Shown here: positions 10,905-21,589 of the stretch, in pieces
How positions within the stretch are numbered: position 1 is the stretch's first letter
Layout of the letters: every line of letters begins with the position of its first letter
NCBI GenBank assembly: GCA_032622095.1
Contig: CP136066.1
Coordinates: forward strand, 147,157,559-147,221,558
Source: Siphonodentalium dalli
Taxonomy: Eukaryota > Mollusca > Scaphopoda > Gadilida > Siphonodentaliidae
Direction: 5' to 3'
DNA: 64,000 bases
Made by a program: the position numbers and the translations under genes
The notes under the pieces: generated by a model
What the model saw: the letters and a program-made list of their open reading frames with translations, nothing else
Told to the model about the DNA's origin: nothing
Databases searched by the model: none

Positions 10905-11806
10905 TGTCCCCCGAAAAAATAATTCCGGGGAATATTAAAATAGCCGGTGTCCGTCCGTGTGTCCGTCCGTCCGGAAATGGTTTCCGGATGATAACTTTAG
11001 TATCGGTTATTAGATCAAAAGCAAATTTCATAGGTGAGTTTATTAGACCAAAATAAAGGTCAAATTCGAATATGGGTTTGCTCCGCCCATTTTTGCGAGA
11101 GTTATGGCCCATTTTTGACTTAGAAAACCCCTGAATGTTGGTTTCCGGATGATAACTTTAGTAGAGTTAATCGGATTCAAACCAAATTTGGTATTTTACT
11201 TTCTCCCAACAAAACACAGGTCAAGTTCGAACTTGGGTTCTGCCCGACCATTTTTGGCAGAGTTATGCCCCTTTTTTTACTTAGAATCTTGTAATTTTCT
11301 GATGATAACTTCAGTTTGTGTGATCACTGATCATATCTGAACCAAATTTGGTATGTGAGTTTATCAGCCCTATGTTCAGGTCAAGTTTGAATATGGTTAT
11401 GCTCCGCCCATTTTTGCGAGAGTTGTGGCCCTTTTTCGACTTGTTTTACTTAGAAAATTTCTCACTTTTTCGGTTTCCGGATGATATCTCATTTTTGGAT
11501 CCTTTAATTGCAAAAAACGTTTTTATATGGATCAGTCATATCAAGATACAGGTCAAGTTCGAATTTGAGTTTGATCCGATGATTTTTCTCAGAGTTATGG
11601 GCTCTTCGACTTAGAAAATTCAATTTTTCTTGTAATTTTTTCTTCATTTTGTGCCAATTTGAGGTTATATTTTGACTTTAAGAGTTTTTTTAAGATTTGG
11701 TTATTTGTATGCATGTCAGTAATGAGACAATGCACAAGTGTCTTATCCATATAGTATACTTCTACAAAGCCTCCGCTCCAAATGAAGCCACCGGTTCGGG
11801 GGACAC
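10905..11806. mobile_element. GTCCCCCGAA-ended element with diverged internal periodicity (family I)
   Basis: It opens GTCCCCCGAA and closes TTCGGGGGAC, giving 10-bp inverted ends. A TCCG-rich microsatellite (10950-10975) follows the left end. The phrase 'ACAGGTCAAGTTCGAATATGG ... GAGTTATGGCCC' recurs every 150-190 bp at least four times. Similar text appears in families H and J. The two open frames at 11149-11614 are read-throughs of this periodic unit. Confidence 0.6.
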
Positions 11807-11994
11807 TGTGGCCGAGCGGCCTTTTATTATATAATTACATTCAGTGTGTTGGATAAATATCAAGATGTTTACAGTATTATTTCCCAAATAAATTGGTGTC
11901 TATGCAGGGAAATGCGCTACGCAATAGACCGTCATTGCATCAGTCATCAGTGTACGCCATGTACGATGAATTTTCCGTACCATGTTATGTTTGA

Positions 11995-12088
11995 AAGTTT
12001 TGATATCGGGTACCGACTAGTCGACGCAACGCGACTTTTGGGTCTCGACTAGTCGACTCTGAAATTCACTAATCGTTTCAACACTACT
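11995..12088. mobile_element. hAT-like right terminus
   Basis: The stretch GACTAGTCGAC is repeated twice and is followed by AATCGTTTCAACACTA, which reads TAGTGTTGAAACGATT in reverse, a close relative of hAT terminal repeats. I found no matching left terminus. A related GTCGACTAGTCGG block lies at about 10500, so the left half may be lost or rearranged. Confidence 0.35.
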
Positions 12089-12111
12089 GTTAACTGAACC
12101 TGAGTAATAAC

Positions 12112-12254
12112 TACAGTAATGCCCTAAATAATCGACTCCTTAACCACAACATAATCATGGGTAACTTTTCAGGATTTAGTCGGAAATATAGATTGTTGCC
12201 ATTCACGAATAATTCTGCTGTGGTTAAGGAGTCAATTATTTAGGGCATTACAGT
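12112..12254. mobile_element. Family B palindrome MITE
   Basis: Complete by its ends: TACAGTAATGCCC at the left and its inverse, GGGCATTACAGTA, at the right. The centre is deleted relative to the 41.7-kb copy. Confidence 0.65.
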
Positions 12255-12690
12255 AGTAGAAACTATAACCTTGCTATACTAGAGTTCTAACAAGATACTG
12301 GTATGTAATGTACAGTTAGGTATGTAATGTACAGTTACCGGTAAGTCTTTCTGTTGAAAGGTCAAGTCAGTGTGTTCTTTGATAAAAGTCATAAAACAAT
12401 ATACAGAATTGAAGTCTATTGCCAGTGAAAGTTAGACCTTTTACCTCTACAAATACCTTACAGTGTGGTAATTGTACCCTGGGTGGTCATAATCATGGGG
12501 CTCGGAAGTTTGCACTGGATGAATAATTAACCTTCTCTAACTTCTACATGTATAGGTTCACAACTTAAGAAAGGGAATTGTCCGTTATTTGTAAAGCATT
12601 TGACTGTTTAATGATTAAAAATGCACAGCTATTATCTTTATGGAATTCATTTACAAACTTTGTGTGAGTACCTCTTGCACTGACTATTAA
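12255..12690. other. Unassigned stretch
   Basis: A short local repeat, GTATGTAATGTACAGTTA, occurs twice near 12301-12340. No gene is visible. Confidence 0.4.
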
Positions 12691-12694
12691 CATA

Positions 12695-12775
12695 TTAACC
12701 CTTTCATGATGGGAGCTGCGCTGGTGCAGCATTAACCCTTCCATGACTGGAGCTTCCTGAAATTTAAATGTAAAG
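12695..12775. mobile_element. Two adjacent family A left ends
   Basis: TTAACCCTTTCATGATGGGAGC (12695 on) is followed 37 bp later by a second TTAACCCTTCCATGACTGGAGC. This is consistent with one family A element having inserted into the TTAA inside another, followed by loss of the rest. Confidence 0.45.
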
Positions 12776-13243
12776 TTTGAATGTTGGTATTTATGCATCT
12801 GTCTTGATAATTCAGCCATGCCAGACTTTGATCTGTAAACAGTTAATAAATTATTGAAGTTGACTTATGATCTCCATTCAATTTAGCACGAATGAGGTAC
12901 GTACAATCAGCACCATTGGTGCAACCTCTTGTTACTTAAATTCTTAAACGCCTATAATAAACGGGCGCATTATGTGCAATGTTAACATTAAACACAGCAT
13001 GTGTTTACATTTGTCTATTAAATTTATACTTGTAAGATTTAATAGGCTGATGAACATATACTGGTATACATCAGGGACCAGCCTATAGAATTCAAATTGG
13101 GAGAAGTCACTTCCCCCTACTACAGTTTTAGGGAATAATGGACTGTTATAAATCAGGGAGAAGTCATAAAGGCTGAAGTTCAATTTACTCTCCATCCTCA
13201 CCTTTCTGTGAACCACTAAGTATTGTGCATTAAAACATGACTA

Positions 13244-13251
13244 TGACGTCA
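13244..13251. promoter_or_regulatory. CRE (TGACGTCA)
   Basis: Perfect palindromic CRE at the left edge of the CpG-enriched 13.2-14.2 kb island. Confidence 0.35.
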
Positions 13252-13672
13252 CTCCTTTGTTCATCGAGTCCAGTTTATAGGATAATGGATGGTTATTGTC
13301 GAGATCGTACATTATTTTTCAAACAACGATTCATTATTTTATTACTGGACGCTCAATATCCAATTTAATGAACGGTTATTTTGCTGCGGACGATTTAATT
13401 TTATATGACATTCATGTATGATACCATAATGCACGTAGATATATATAGACAACAGTTGTCAAGTATAATATCGCTCTGATTGATTGCTAGAACAGGTCAG
13501 ACCTATATATAGAGCCTCGTCACTCGTGTTGGGGTGAAATGGGTGGGGGGCGTACAACTTTAACTTTCTCGAATCTGATTCCGTTTCCGTGTGGCATGTT
13601 GTAGCACCACTCACGATAAAACGTAAAATATATATAGTAATTTACATGTAGTCCTTCGATTTTCAGTATTAC

Positions 13673-13738
13673 CTGCGATCTAAAACTACAAGATCGCCAG
13701 ATCTCCGATTTTGCACACCGCTCGCACCAATCTGCCAT
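13673..13738 (-). CDS. Candidate first exon, function unknown
   Basis: Minus strand: the ATG at 13738-13736 starts a 22-codon open frame beginning MADWCERCAKSEIW, with CxxC and W residues. It ends at CAG|GTAATA, a good donor. The start context is mediocre (T at -3). No downstream exon was identified and no family is recognised. It lies head to head with a second candidate first exon about 160 bp away. Confidence 0.2.
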
Positions 13739-13895
13739 TCAATGTATAATTCTCCGCAAAATCCAAAATATGCCGCATAAATAATTTAATACAAATGCTG
13801 AAATGTAAGGGCAAAACTCCCGATGATATTCGTAAATCTATCGCAGAAGGAACTCAGTGTCGGTACGTCATGTTCATTCAACAGTCGGAAACACA

Positions 13896-13995
13896 ATGGT
13901 GTTCTGCCTGTCCGTTAAGTTGACAATGGGGGATGTCACGCCATCCGTGCAGCCAATTAGCGAGTGGATAGGACCGAACACATGGTACAACTCAG
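13896..13995 (+). CDS. Candidate first exon, function unknown
   Basis: Two in-frame ATGs (13896 and 13926), both with A at -3 and G at +4, open a frame that reads MGDVTPSVQPISEWIGPNTW from the second ATG. It reaches CAG|GTGTCT, a moderate donor in phase 1. The composition is polar and codon use looks protein-like. It could be the 5' end of the + strand gene whose exons lie further right, but the phases do not link it directly to 36304, so at least one more exon would be needed. No family is recognised. Confidence 0.25.
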
Positions 13996-14569
13996 GTGTC
14001 TTGACCCAATTTTGGGTTAATCCATTATGAAAAGAGGTGACGGATCCAACAAATGGACTCGGTCATGTTTTAAGTCAGATAATAGCTTCAAACTGTACAT
14101 TATTTCAGCGAATGGAACGATCTCGACCTACGGTCTCGATCGATCCATTCCCTGAAATAATGTACAATTTTCAGCCATTATCCTATACATAAAAAGCTCA
14201 TGTATAAGACCATTATAATCAATAAGTACACCATTATAATCAGTAAATTTATGCATTTCAAATATGCTGTTTTGAAATGTGCATACTCATTACTGGTATA
14301 TAAATGACCAGTTACTTCTTCCTTGGACAAAAATAGGGAGAAGTGTCACATTATAAGGAGAAAATGTCTCCCAAGTCGCCCTCTAGGCAGGTCCATGTAT
14401 AATGGTAGTATACTCACGCAGACTTTTATATGGTCGGGAAAGACTCACCGTTGTGATTAAAAATATCATCTCAAAATATTACACAGGCTGCGAAAGTTGC
14501 GTGTAATTTTTTAGCTCACCAGAAGAAAAAAAAGTCCCCATGCGATCATCTGTCTCTCCGCCTGTCAGC

Positions 14570-15196
14570 CCGTCATTTGCAAAATGAGGTCCCCAGAGGG
14601 TGAATTTAGTGATGCTACCCTGCTGGTGACCTCATTCTGCTTAGGCCTCAACTACTATGGGAGACCAAGGATCAGATTGAAGTTCCCCAGTTGAAGTTGG
14701 TGATGTTCGCCCATTAGTCACCTCGATTATGCATTTGATCTGCAAATTAGGGGATATAGAAACTTTACAGAAGGGAAACAATAATGAAAACAATGTTAAT
14801 TTGAGATTATGGAGTATATACTTCCCGGATGTCCCCGGAAGGTGAATTTGGTTATGCTAGTTTACCGTGTCCGATAACGTCACTAAATTCACCCTCTGGG
14901 CAAACCTTGAAATAGTTTGTCTGACATTTGCAGAATGAGGTCCTCAGAGGGTGAATTTAGTTATGCTATCCTGCACTGTTGGCTAGCGTCACCAAATTCA
15001 CCCTCTGGGATCCTACTAGTAATTCTGTTTAGGGTCAACTGCTATGGGAGACCTACAATCTAGCCTCCATTACCTAAGCAGAATGAGGTCCCAGAGGGTA
15101 AAGTTGGTGACAGTAGCCCACTGAGGTGTAGCATCGCTAACTTAACCCTCTAGGGACCTCATTCTGCAAATGACAGACACACTATTTCAAGGCTTG
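14570..15196. mobile_element. Family C hairpin cluster
   Basis: Repeated and inverted copies of CAGAATGAGGTCCCCAGAGG and GGTGAATTTAGTGATGCTA occur, closing with AATGACAGACACACTATTTC. This looks like two or more overlapping family C elements. No coding capacity. Confidence 0.65.
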
Positions 15197-15911
15197 CACA
15201 TACATGTATTGTACCAGGCCTGCAGAGATTTCAATATTATGCTTAACCTATTTTTCGTTCGCCTGGTTTGATCTTAGGTAACCCGTAGTTTACCAGCAGA
15301 GTTACATTTGCTGTTATAATCACTATTACTGGTATTATAAATACTAATGGGCAACTTATTGAAGTAACAACTTGATTGAGCAACAATTAAGGTGAGAATC
15401 AGTGATTGCGAGATGTACAACAAACTTCGGTGCTGGCTACCTCTTTTTCGTTTGCGGCATTTTCATTTTATGTAACCTCCAGGCAAACTCAATGGTCGTT
15501 CGCCTCAAATCTGCCAGCCTGTACTTTCATTCACCCATACCTACTCTGAGAACTGGGTTCTGCAAAACTATTTTTATACATTATTATATCTGTAAGGATT
15601 AGAACTATTAAACTTCCCATCCCTATTGGCTTGAATTTTGAAGATGTTCGTTCTTGTGCTCTTAAATAGTGCCATACATGTATCTTGGATATTGGTATGT
15701 AATATATTATTTTGTGTATAGATTAGACTGGATTAGAGGCATAATATATGCTTCCACTTTGTGTGGAGAGGTAATGGGGCATCAGCGCATTGGCCTCTTT
15801 CTGATATCTCAAGTTCAATGAGTCATTAACCTCTTGGCTGCTATATGTCAGTACTGAGTACAGATGTAAAATGTCATGCTGTGTGCTATTTGTCCATACA
15901 GAGTACAGACA
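15197..15911. other. Unassigned stretch
   Basis: A 66-codon open frame (15402-15602) with no motif. I see no supported gene or repeat. Confidence 0.4.
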
Positions 15912-16024
15912 TACAGTAATGCTCTATTAAATTAATCGACAAGCCATATTTCCGACTAAATCCTGAAAAGTTACCCATAATTCTGCTGTGGTTAAGAGGT
16001 AGATTAATTAGAGCAATTACTGTA
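15912..16024. mobile_element. Family B palindrome MITE, central deletion
   Basis: TACAGTAATGCTC at the left and GAGCAATTACTGTA at the right, with most of one arm deleted. Confidence 0.6.
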
Positions 16025-16513
16025 CTTCAGCACACTAGCAGTCGGCCATTATTCATAACTGGAACTCAGCGATTGGTGCATCGGAACAACTGTATCTCGA
16101 AGTTTCAAACAGTGCACATGTATGATATTCCACGATTATGAATGATAATAGCCTTTCAACTGAGTCAGTTTTATGGTTTTCGTGATATTTCCGTTATATT
16201 TTTCCATTGGGCGTCATTAGCAGTGAAGACGTTAACACATTTTGACCTCATTTTAATATAGAGTTCAATGCTGACCTTCTAGCTTTTGTTTTGAGATCTC
16301 TGAATGATTAACCTCATTTCATCTGGTTGATAGTTTTTAGAGCTCAAATCTTCATGAATGATAGATGTAGAATGCTCAAAGGTCACATGCAAGTAAGTTA
16401 TCACAGCCATTGAGTGTAACGGTCATGGCTGAGGAACATATTATAGCTCCCAAAGGTCTAAGTGTCAATGTTTGGCCACTCCTGCACAAACATTGGGAAT
16501 ATGGCTACAGTAG
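16025..16513. other. Unassigned stretch
   Basis: No exon, RNA gene or repeat recognised. Confidence 0.4.
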
Positions 16514-16640
16514 TTAACCCGTACGTGGTGGGAGTCGCGCTAGTGCAGCATTAAAATCCTGCATCTTAAGATTTTTACACTCAGTTCTGTGCATTCTCTT
16601 ATCTATAAGAGTGTCCCTACCTACCAGCCACAGGGAGCTG
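16514..16640. mobile_element. Family A hairpin, partial
   Basis: Left end TTAACCCGTACGTGGTGGGAG with the GCGCTAGTGCAGCATTAAA block; the right side is eroded. Confidence 0.5.
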
Positions 16641-16737
16641 GATTAGAGTGTTTAAATAGAGTGTTTGGCTTGTAGTGAGGTCAATGCCCCAAGTTGTTGT
16701 CCTAGAGCAAGATCACTTGTACTGTAAGGCTGGAAAT

Positions 16738-16935
16738 AGTGTGTCTGTTATTTGCAGAAAGAGGTCCCCAAAGGGGAATTTAATTATGCTGCCACCCACA
16801 GTTTGTCAGTTTCACCTAATTCACCCTATTTATGCTTAGGCCTCAACTTCTGTGGGAGACCTAGGATCAGATTGAAGTTTCCCAGTTGAGGTTGGTGATA
16901 TTCACCAATTAGTCACCTCGGTTATGCATTTTAGG
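16738..16935. mobile_element. Family C element, left part
   Basis: CTGTTATTTGCAGAAAGAGG start, family C centre, and the GATATTCACCAATTAGTCACC block; the right hairpin is missing. Confidence 0.6.
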
Positions 16936-17063
16936 TGCGTGGAAATCCTTCAATACAATAAGTTATACACTAAAAACTAAATAAAAGGCAAAATAGGTTC
17001 CTTAAAAATTACCCTCACTAGGAATCCTGATTACATTATTTTAAGGCTATTTGTGGTTAAATA

Positions 17064-17406
17064 TTAACCGTTTAATGGTGGGAGCTGCGCTAGTGCAGCA
17101 TTAAAGATCCTGTGTTTAAAGTGCATTCTCTAATATATGAGAGTCTCCCATGGGGAGCCTTGCATATATAAAAGAATGCGCTGGTTTGCAAGGTCAAGGT
17201 AAATATTGTTAGGCCAATGCATTAATTTTCTTATATACCGGTATGAGAGTCTGCCATAGGGAGCTTTGCATATATAAGAGAATGCACTGGCTTACAAGGT
17301 CAAGTTAAATATTAATAATATGGTCCCAATGGGGACTCGCACAAATAAGAGAATGCATTGGCACAGGGTTTTTACAAAATTTCAGCTCCTGTCATGGAAT
17401 GGTTAA
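17064..17406. mobile_element. Family A hairpin MITE, expanded copy
   Basis: TTAA flanks at 17064-17067 and 17403-17406. The interior carries three rounds of the ATTCTCTTATAT/ATATAAGAGAAT arm, more than other copies, so it has expanded by internal duplication. Confidence 0.65.
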
Positions 17407-17428
17407 CTATTTATGCTTAGTTGAAAAA

Positions 17429-17640
17429 CAAGCCTGAGTTTAGTGTGCCTGTCATTTGCAGAATGAGGTCCCCAGAGGGTGAATTTAGTGATGCTATCCC
17501 ACCCAGCGTGCTATCATCACCAAATTCACCCTCTTGGGACCTCATTCTGCATGGCCTCATCTGCTATGGGAGACATTGACTCAGATTGAAGTTCCCAAAT
17601 GGTGAATATTGTGATGTAAACCCATTGGGAACCTCGATTG
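17429..17640. mobile_element. Family C element, left part
   Basis: Starts CAAGCCTGAGTTTAGTGTG, the inferred terminus; runs through the first hairpin and stops in the centre. Unassigned AT-rich DNA follows to 18129, including an 80-codon frame (17586-17828) that starts inside this element. Confidence 0.6.
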
Positions 17641-18129
17641 TTGTGACATCTGCCAATTTTGGGATATACAAATGTAGAGAAACTAAACTAAAAAAAGAAA
17701 TAAAATCTTTGAAGAAGTTTCTATATTTTAGATTTCTAGATTTTCCGCGGATATATAATGCTCAAGTTGCGGACATTATAATTGGGATCCTTAATGGTAA
17801 CAGTAAATTTATGATAACGAGTCCCTAGTCATAGTCCTGCTAATCATTATTAGTTTATATAGAAAGTTTTGTAGATTTAACAGTTATGGATTTCAAATAT
17901 GAACTTTGAAAAGAACTTAACTAAATAAAATTGTACCCATGCAGGTATAGATTACGGGTTGAGACTAAATGTAGCCGCAGGTCGCCGTCACCAAATAGTC
18001 TATAGAGGGCGTATATGCATAGTTTAATACTCCCGCCTTTGTGGCCTTTATAAATATTGACAATGTGGCACCGTGGAAGCGTATTGATGCTTTTAAATCA
18101 CATGTTTTATAGCTGAGTACATCTTATGA

Positions 18130-18685
18130 AAAGCCAACATTGTTAATATTGTACTTATGATTTATTCTCTATTTTATCCTACCATGGTGTCCCACTAATC
18201 CAGACAGTACACCGTATGAAGAAGATTATTCCACTTGTTTTGGTCGAACTAACTCAAGGAGAAATATTTGGAATAATGACGACAGAAAATGTTTGGCAAT
18301 ATACTGTGTGCTGTCTTCATTCATTGGAAATTCAAGTTATTTGTCTGGTTTAAACCAGCTATAGTTTAGTGTATCCATGGATAAAATGCAGTAATTTCTG
18401 CTGAAAACCGTTAGGATCTTCTCTGTGAAATACATGTATACTGCTCATGTGTGAAAATAATGTAATTACGTTGGTTACTAGTTAGTTGATTGTTTGGACT
18501 ATGTTGACGAATGAACTAGGATAGCTAGGCTATGTGCTATATGGATTATCGTGCATTTGGATACCTCAAACTCTCCTCCATTCCCAGTATTGCCAAGGTT
18601 AGTCATCTCATACTTGCACAGCTTCATGTAGTTCAGTTCATTACATAGGGTAAAAATACGCAAAGCCAACATTGTTAATTATTGT
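18130..18685. repeat. Segment bounded by an 18-bp direct repeat
   Basis: AAAGCCAACATTGTTAAT is found exactly at 18130-18147 and 18662-18679. This is the size of a target duplication made by LINE-type retrotransposition, although no poly-A tail is present at either end. The enclosed 510 bp contains the candidate exon at 18204. Confidence 0.4.
18204..18364 (+). CDS. Candidate exon, function unknown
   Basis: A pyrimidine-containing tract and CCACTAATCCAG acceptor precede a phase-1 frame that begins STPYEEDYSTCFGRTNSRRN and stays open to a TAG at 18362. Its phase matches the donor of 13896-13995, giving a continuous frame across that join. No good internal donor exists, so it would have to be terminal or the match is accidental. 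A second frame is also open for most of the same stretch, which weakens the case. Confidence 0.18.
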
Positions 18686-18769
18686 CCTTTGAAATTTTTT
18701 TGGAAGACAACTCTATAATCAGCATGTCCATGCATTTTTCATGCTTCAAAATTCCATGTGATTTGATAT

Positions 18770-18905
18770 GTTGATATTTGAGAACACGCAGATCAATGTC
18801 GAATTTAGTCAAGGTCCGATGATTTTTGACAGAGTTATGCCCCTTTTTCGACTTAGGAATCGCTATATTTGGGTTGTCTGAATGATAACTTGAGCGATAT
18901 TCAAC
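18770..18905. repeat. Fragment of family H/I periodic repeat
   Basis: Shares 'TTTTTGACAGAGTTATGCCCC' style phrasing and the GGATGATAACTT-like tail with 10905-11806. The minus-strand frame here is an artefact of it. Confidence 0.4.
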
Positions 18906-19567
18906 AGTATTTCTTGATACATGTACATGTATGCACATGAATTTCAGCTACAGTGAATATTGATAGTCTCACAGTTTACTTAGGCAACTAAGACCTGGCT
19001 TAATGTAACATGTATATATTAGCATAACATGACATAACATAAATTTTTATGTTGGCAACAAGTCACATGACTTTTAGCCCAAAGTTATGGAATATGAAAT
19101 CTAATTTGAAGTTTTGGGGGGGGGGGGCCCAGATTTCATGGTGCGGTTGATAACCTGCATGTAGATTGTCACACGAGATCTAATTTATAATTAAAACCAG
19201 TAAATTCCATGATGTCACTTTTACTTACCATTTTACAACTTGAGCTCTTAAAGTTATTTACTTGTCATTTAATTCGTGACAAAATTTCTCAACATGTATA
19301 TCATAAATTAATTTGTACATGTTCATGTATTTCACTCCTCGGCTATACCTATTTTTAGTCTTTCAATATTGTATCCTGTGTCTATGTCATACTGACTCCT
19401 AGACATGATTGTATGCATGAGAATTTTCTATAAAAAGGTTTTGATCTCTGTGGATCAGTTTTACTGCAGTTCAAACATTGATAAGGACCATATACCAGAG
19501 GTAGCCATCATAAACATGTTCTATGTTTGGTCAATATTGGTTACACTCAGATACTCTGCAGGGTTAC
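18906..19567. other. Unassigned AT-rich stretch with a G run
   Basis: A poly-G run lies near 19117-19128. Nothing else is recognised. Confidence 0.4.
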
Positions 19568-19573
19568 ATAAGT

Positions 19574-20015
19574 CCTGAGTTTAGTGTGTCTGACATTTGC
19601 AGAATGAGGTCCCCAGAGGGTGAAGTTAGTCATGCTACACCTCACAGTGGGCTAGCATCACCAAAATTATCCTTCGGTGACCTTACTAGTAGGCCTCAAC
19701 TGCTAGGGAAGACTTAGCGTAGGATCATATTGAAGTTCCCCAGTTGAAGTTCACCCATTTAGTCACCTCGATTATGCAATTTATCTTCTGCAAATTAGGG
19801 GATATAGAAACTTCCTAGAAGGGAAAAACTAACTACTGGTAAAAACAATGCAAATTTGAGACTATAGATATTCCTAGAAGATGAGGCCAAAGAAGAATGA
19901 GGTCCCCAGAGGGTGAATTTGGTGATGCTAACCCGCTGCACGTGGGGTAGCATCACTAAATTCACCCTCTGGGGACCTCATTCTGCATATGACAGACATA
20001 CTAAACTCAGACTTG
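19574..20015. mobile_element. Family C element, near full length
   Basis: Both terminal hairpins and the centre are present: CCTGAGTTTAGTGTGTCTG at the left and CAGACATACTAAACTCAG at the right. It is a reference copy for the family, about 440 bp. Confidence 0.7.
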
Positions 20016-20146
20016 TTACATAAGTCCTGAGTGGGCGAGTATCCAAAACCAGTTAATCCTTTACAATTGTGCTCTCCTATTACACACCTGGGAATGTAGA
20101 ACTACAGGGCACTTATACATTTTAACCTACTGTCCCACATAAACAG

Positions 20147-20592
20147 GCCTGAGAATAAGGTGCCTGTCATTTGCAGAATGAGGTCCCCAGAGGGTGAATT
20201 TAGTGAAGCTATCCCACACAGTGAGCTAGCCTCACAAAATTCACTCTCTAGGGACCTAATTCTGCTGCTTAGGCCTTGTCTTCCGGGAAGTACATGTATC
20301 TATAGTCTCAAATTAACATTGTTTTTAGTTAATTTTTCCCTTCTGGGAAGTTTCTATATCCCCTAATTGCAGAAGATAAAATGCATTATCGAGGTAACAA
20401 ATGGGTGAACCAACTTCAACTGGTGAACTTGAATATGATCATAGCTAGGTATATATCCCATAACAGTTGAGGCCTAAGCAGAATGAGGTTCCCAGAGGGT
20501 GAATTTGGTGATGCTATAGCCCACCATGTGGGATAGCGTCACTAAATTCACCCTCTGGGGACCTCATTCTGCAAATGACGGACACACTTTCC
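20147..20592. mobile_element. Family C element, near full length
   Basis: Left hairpin, centre containing CTAATTGCAGAAGATAAAATG, then right hairpin ending CAAATGACGGACACAC. Together with the 19.6-kb copy it defines the uninterrupted order used to recognise the split copy at 23.8/31.0 kb. Confidence 0.7.
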
Positions 20593-20736
20593 TTTTTGGA
20601 CTTTGCATTTTGACAGGGCATACAGGCCCAATTTTAAGTCCTTTGTATGGAATTTGTTGGGCCTTTCTTATAAGCCCTGTCCGAATAGTTAAACAATGGA
20701 AAAATAAGCACAACTGGACAAACTTATCTTTATCTC

Positions 20737-21589
20737 TTAACACTTCCATGACTGGAGCTTCCTCAAATTTTATGAAAATCCTGTGCCAATGCATTCTCTT
20801 ATATACATGTATGCGAGTCTCCCATGGGAGCCTCGCATATACATATATAAGATAATACTTTATTACATTGGCCTAACAATATTTACCTTGACCTTGTAAG
20901 CCAGTGCATTCTCTTATATATGCGAGGCTCCCTGTGGCAGACCTGCATATATAAGAAAATGCACTTGCACATGATCGTTAAATGCAACCCAATCTGGCCT
21001 CAGCTGCTTCCTCAGTCCGCGACCGCATTACACAACCAGGTCAACGGGTTCTGACACTCGCACAGGAGTGAAAGGTAGGCATTGCACCATCAAGAGTTGA
21101 GGATCCCCGACCGACCTTAAGTCAACCAGCTGGCATTGCACCCCCTTCCTAGCATTGAGCCCGTAGTACAAGCCCGGAATACAACAGACTAAGGCAACTG
21201 GAAACCATGCAAGCACAAAATGGGACACTAAATTACAACATTCATAACTCAAAATAATATATATATCAACACACACAAAACTCATAAAAGAAAATGTCTT
21301 CATCACCGGTCCAGGTTCGGAATGGGGGGGGGGGCTTTGCTTCTTGCTGCGGTGGCATCCACCCCATGCACAGTGGGCAAACACCTACTGCGCATCCATG
21401 GGCAGATAGTAATCTACTTACAAACTCATAAACCCTACAAACGCTCTTCAGAGGAATTACAGCATCCAAAAGTGGGTTGTAGGAGAGGGCTGACAGCCCT
21501 TTCAAATCTTCCCGGGTATCATCCCAAACTCCAAACTTGCCATGATATTTAATGCTGCACAAGCGCAGCTCCTGTCGTGAAAGCGTTAA
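20737..21589. mobile_element. Family A hairpin MITE carrying a 555-bp insertion
   Basis: TTAA flanks at 20737-20740 and 21586-21589. Normal family A sequence runs to about 20985 and resumes at 21541 with AATGCTGCAC...GCGCAGCTCCTGTC. The foreign piece between them is listed separately. Confidence 0.65.
20986..21540. mobile_element. GC-richer insertion of unknown origin within family A
   Basis: The insertion is bounded by imperfect 15-16 bp repeats: CATGATCGTTAAATGC at 20970-20985 and CATGATATTTAATGC at 21541-21555. That suggests a retroposition-type target duplication. Its base composition is visibly richer in GC than its surroundings. On the minus strand two overlapping 118-codon frames exist; one (21384-21028) has a hydrophobic, Cys-rich segment around residues 35-75 that looks membrane-spanning. 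I do not recognise a family with confidence. A G run interrupts it at 21325. Confidence 0.4.

Larger units (their letters stand above)
13272..14190. other. CpG-enriched island with similar inverted edges
   Basis: The left edge reads TATAGGATAATGG ... GTACATTATTT, and the right edge carries the inverse (AAATAATGTAC ... CCATTATCCTATA). Near the right edge a hairpin pairs CGAATGGAACGATCTCGAC with its complement across CTAC (14107-14150). Flanks on both sides share GGGAGAAGT. It could be a diverged element of about 0.9 kb, or a bidirectional promoter between the two candidate first exons listed here. Confidence 0.4.

Noticed and set aside
21028-21384. Membrane protein resembling the CD225/IFITM type
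   Set aside because: The hydrophobic Cys-rich stretch is suggestive, but key family residues do not line up well enough; reported only as an unidentified insert.
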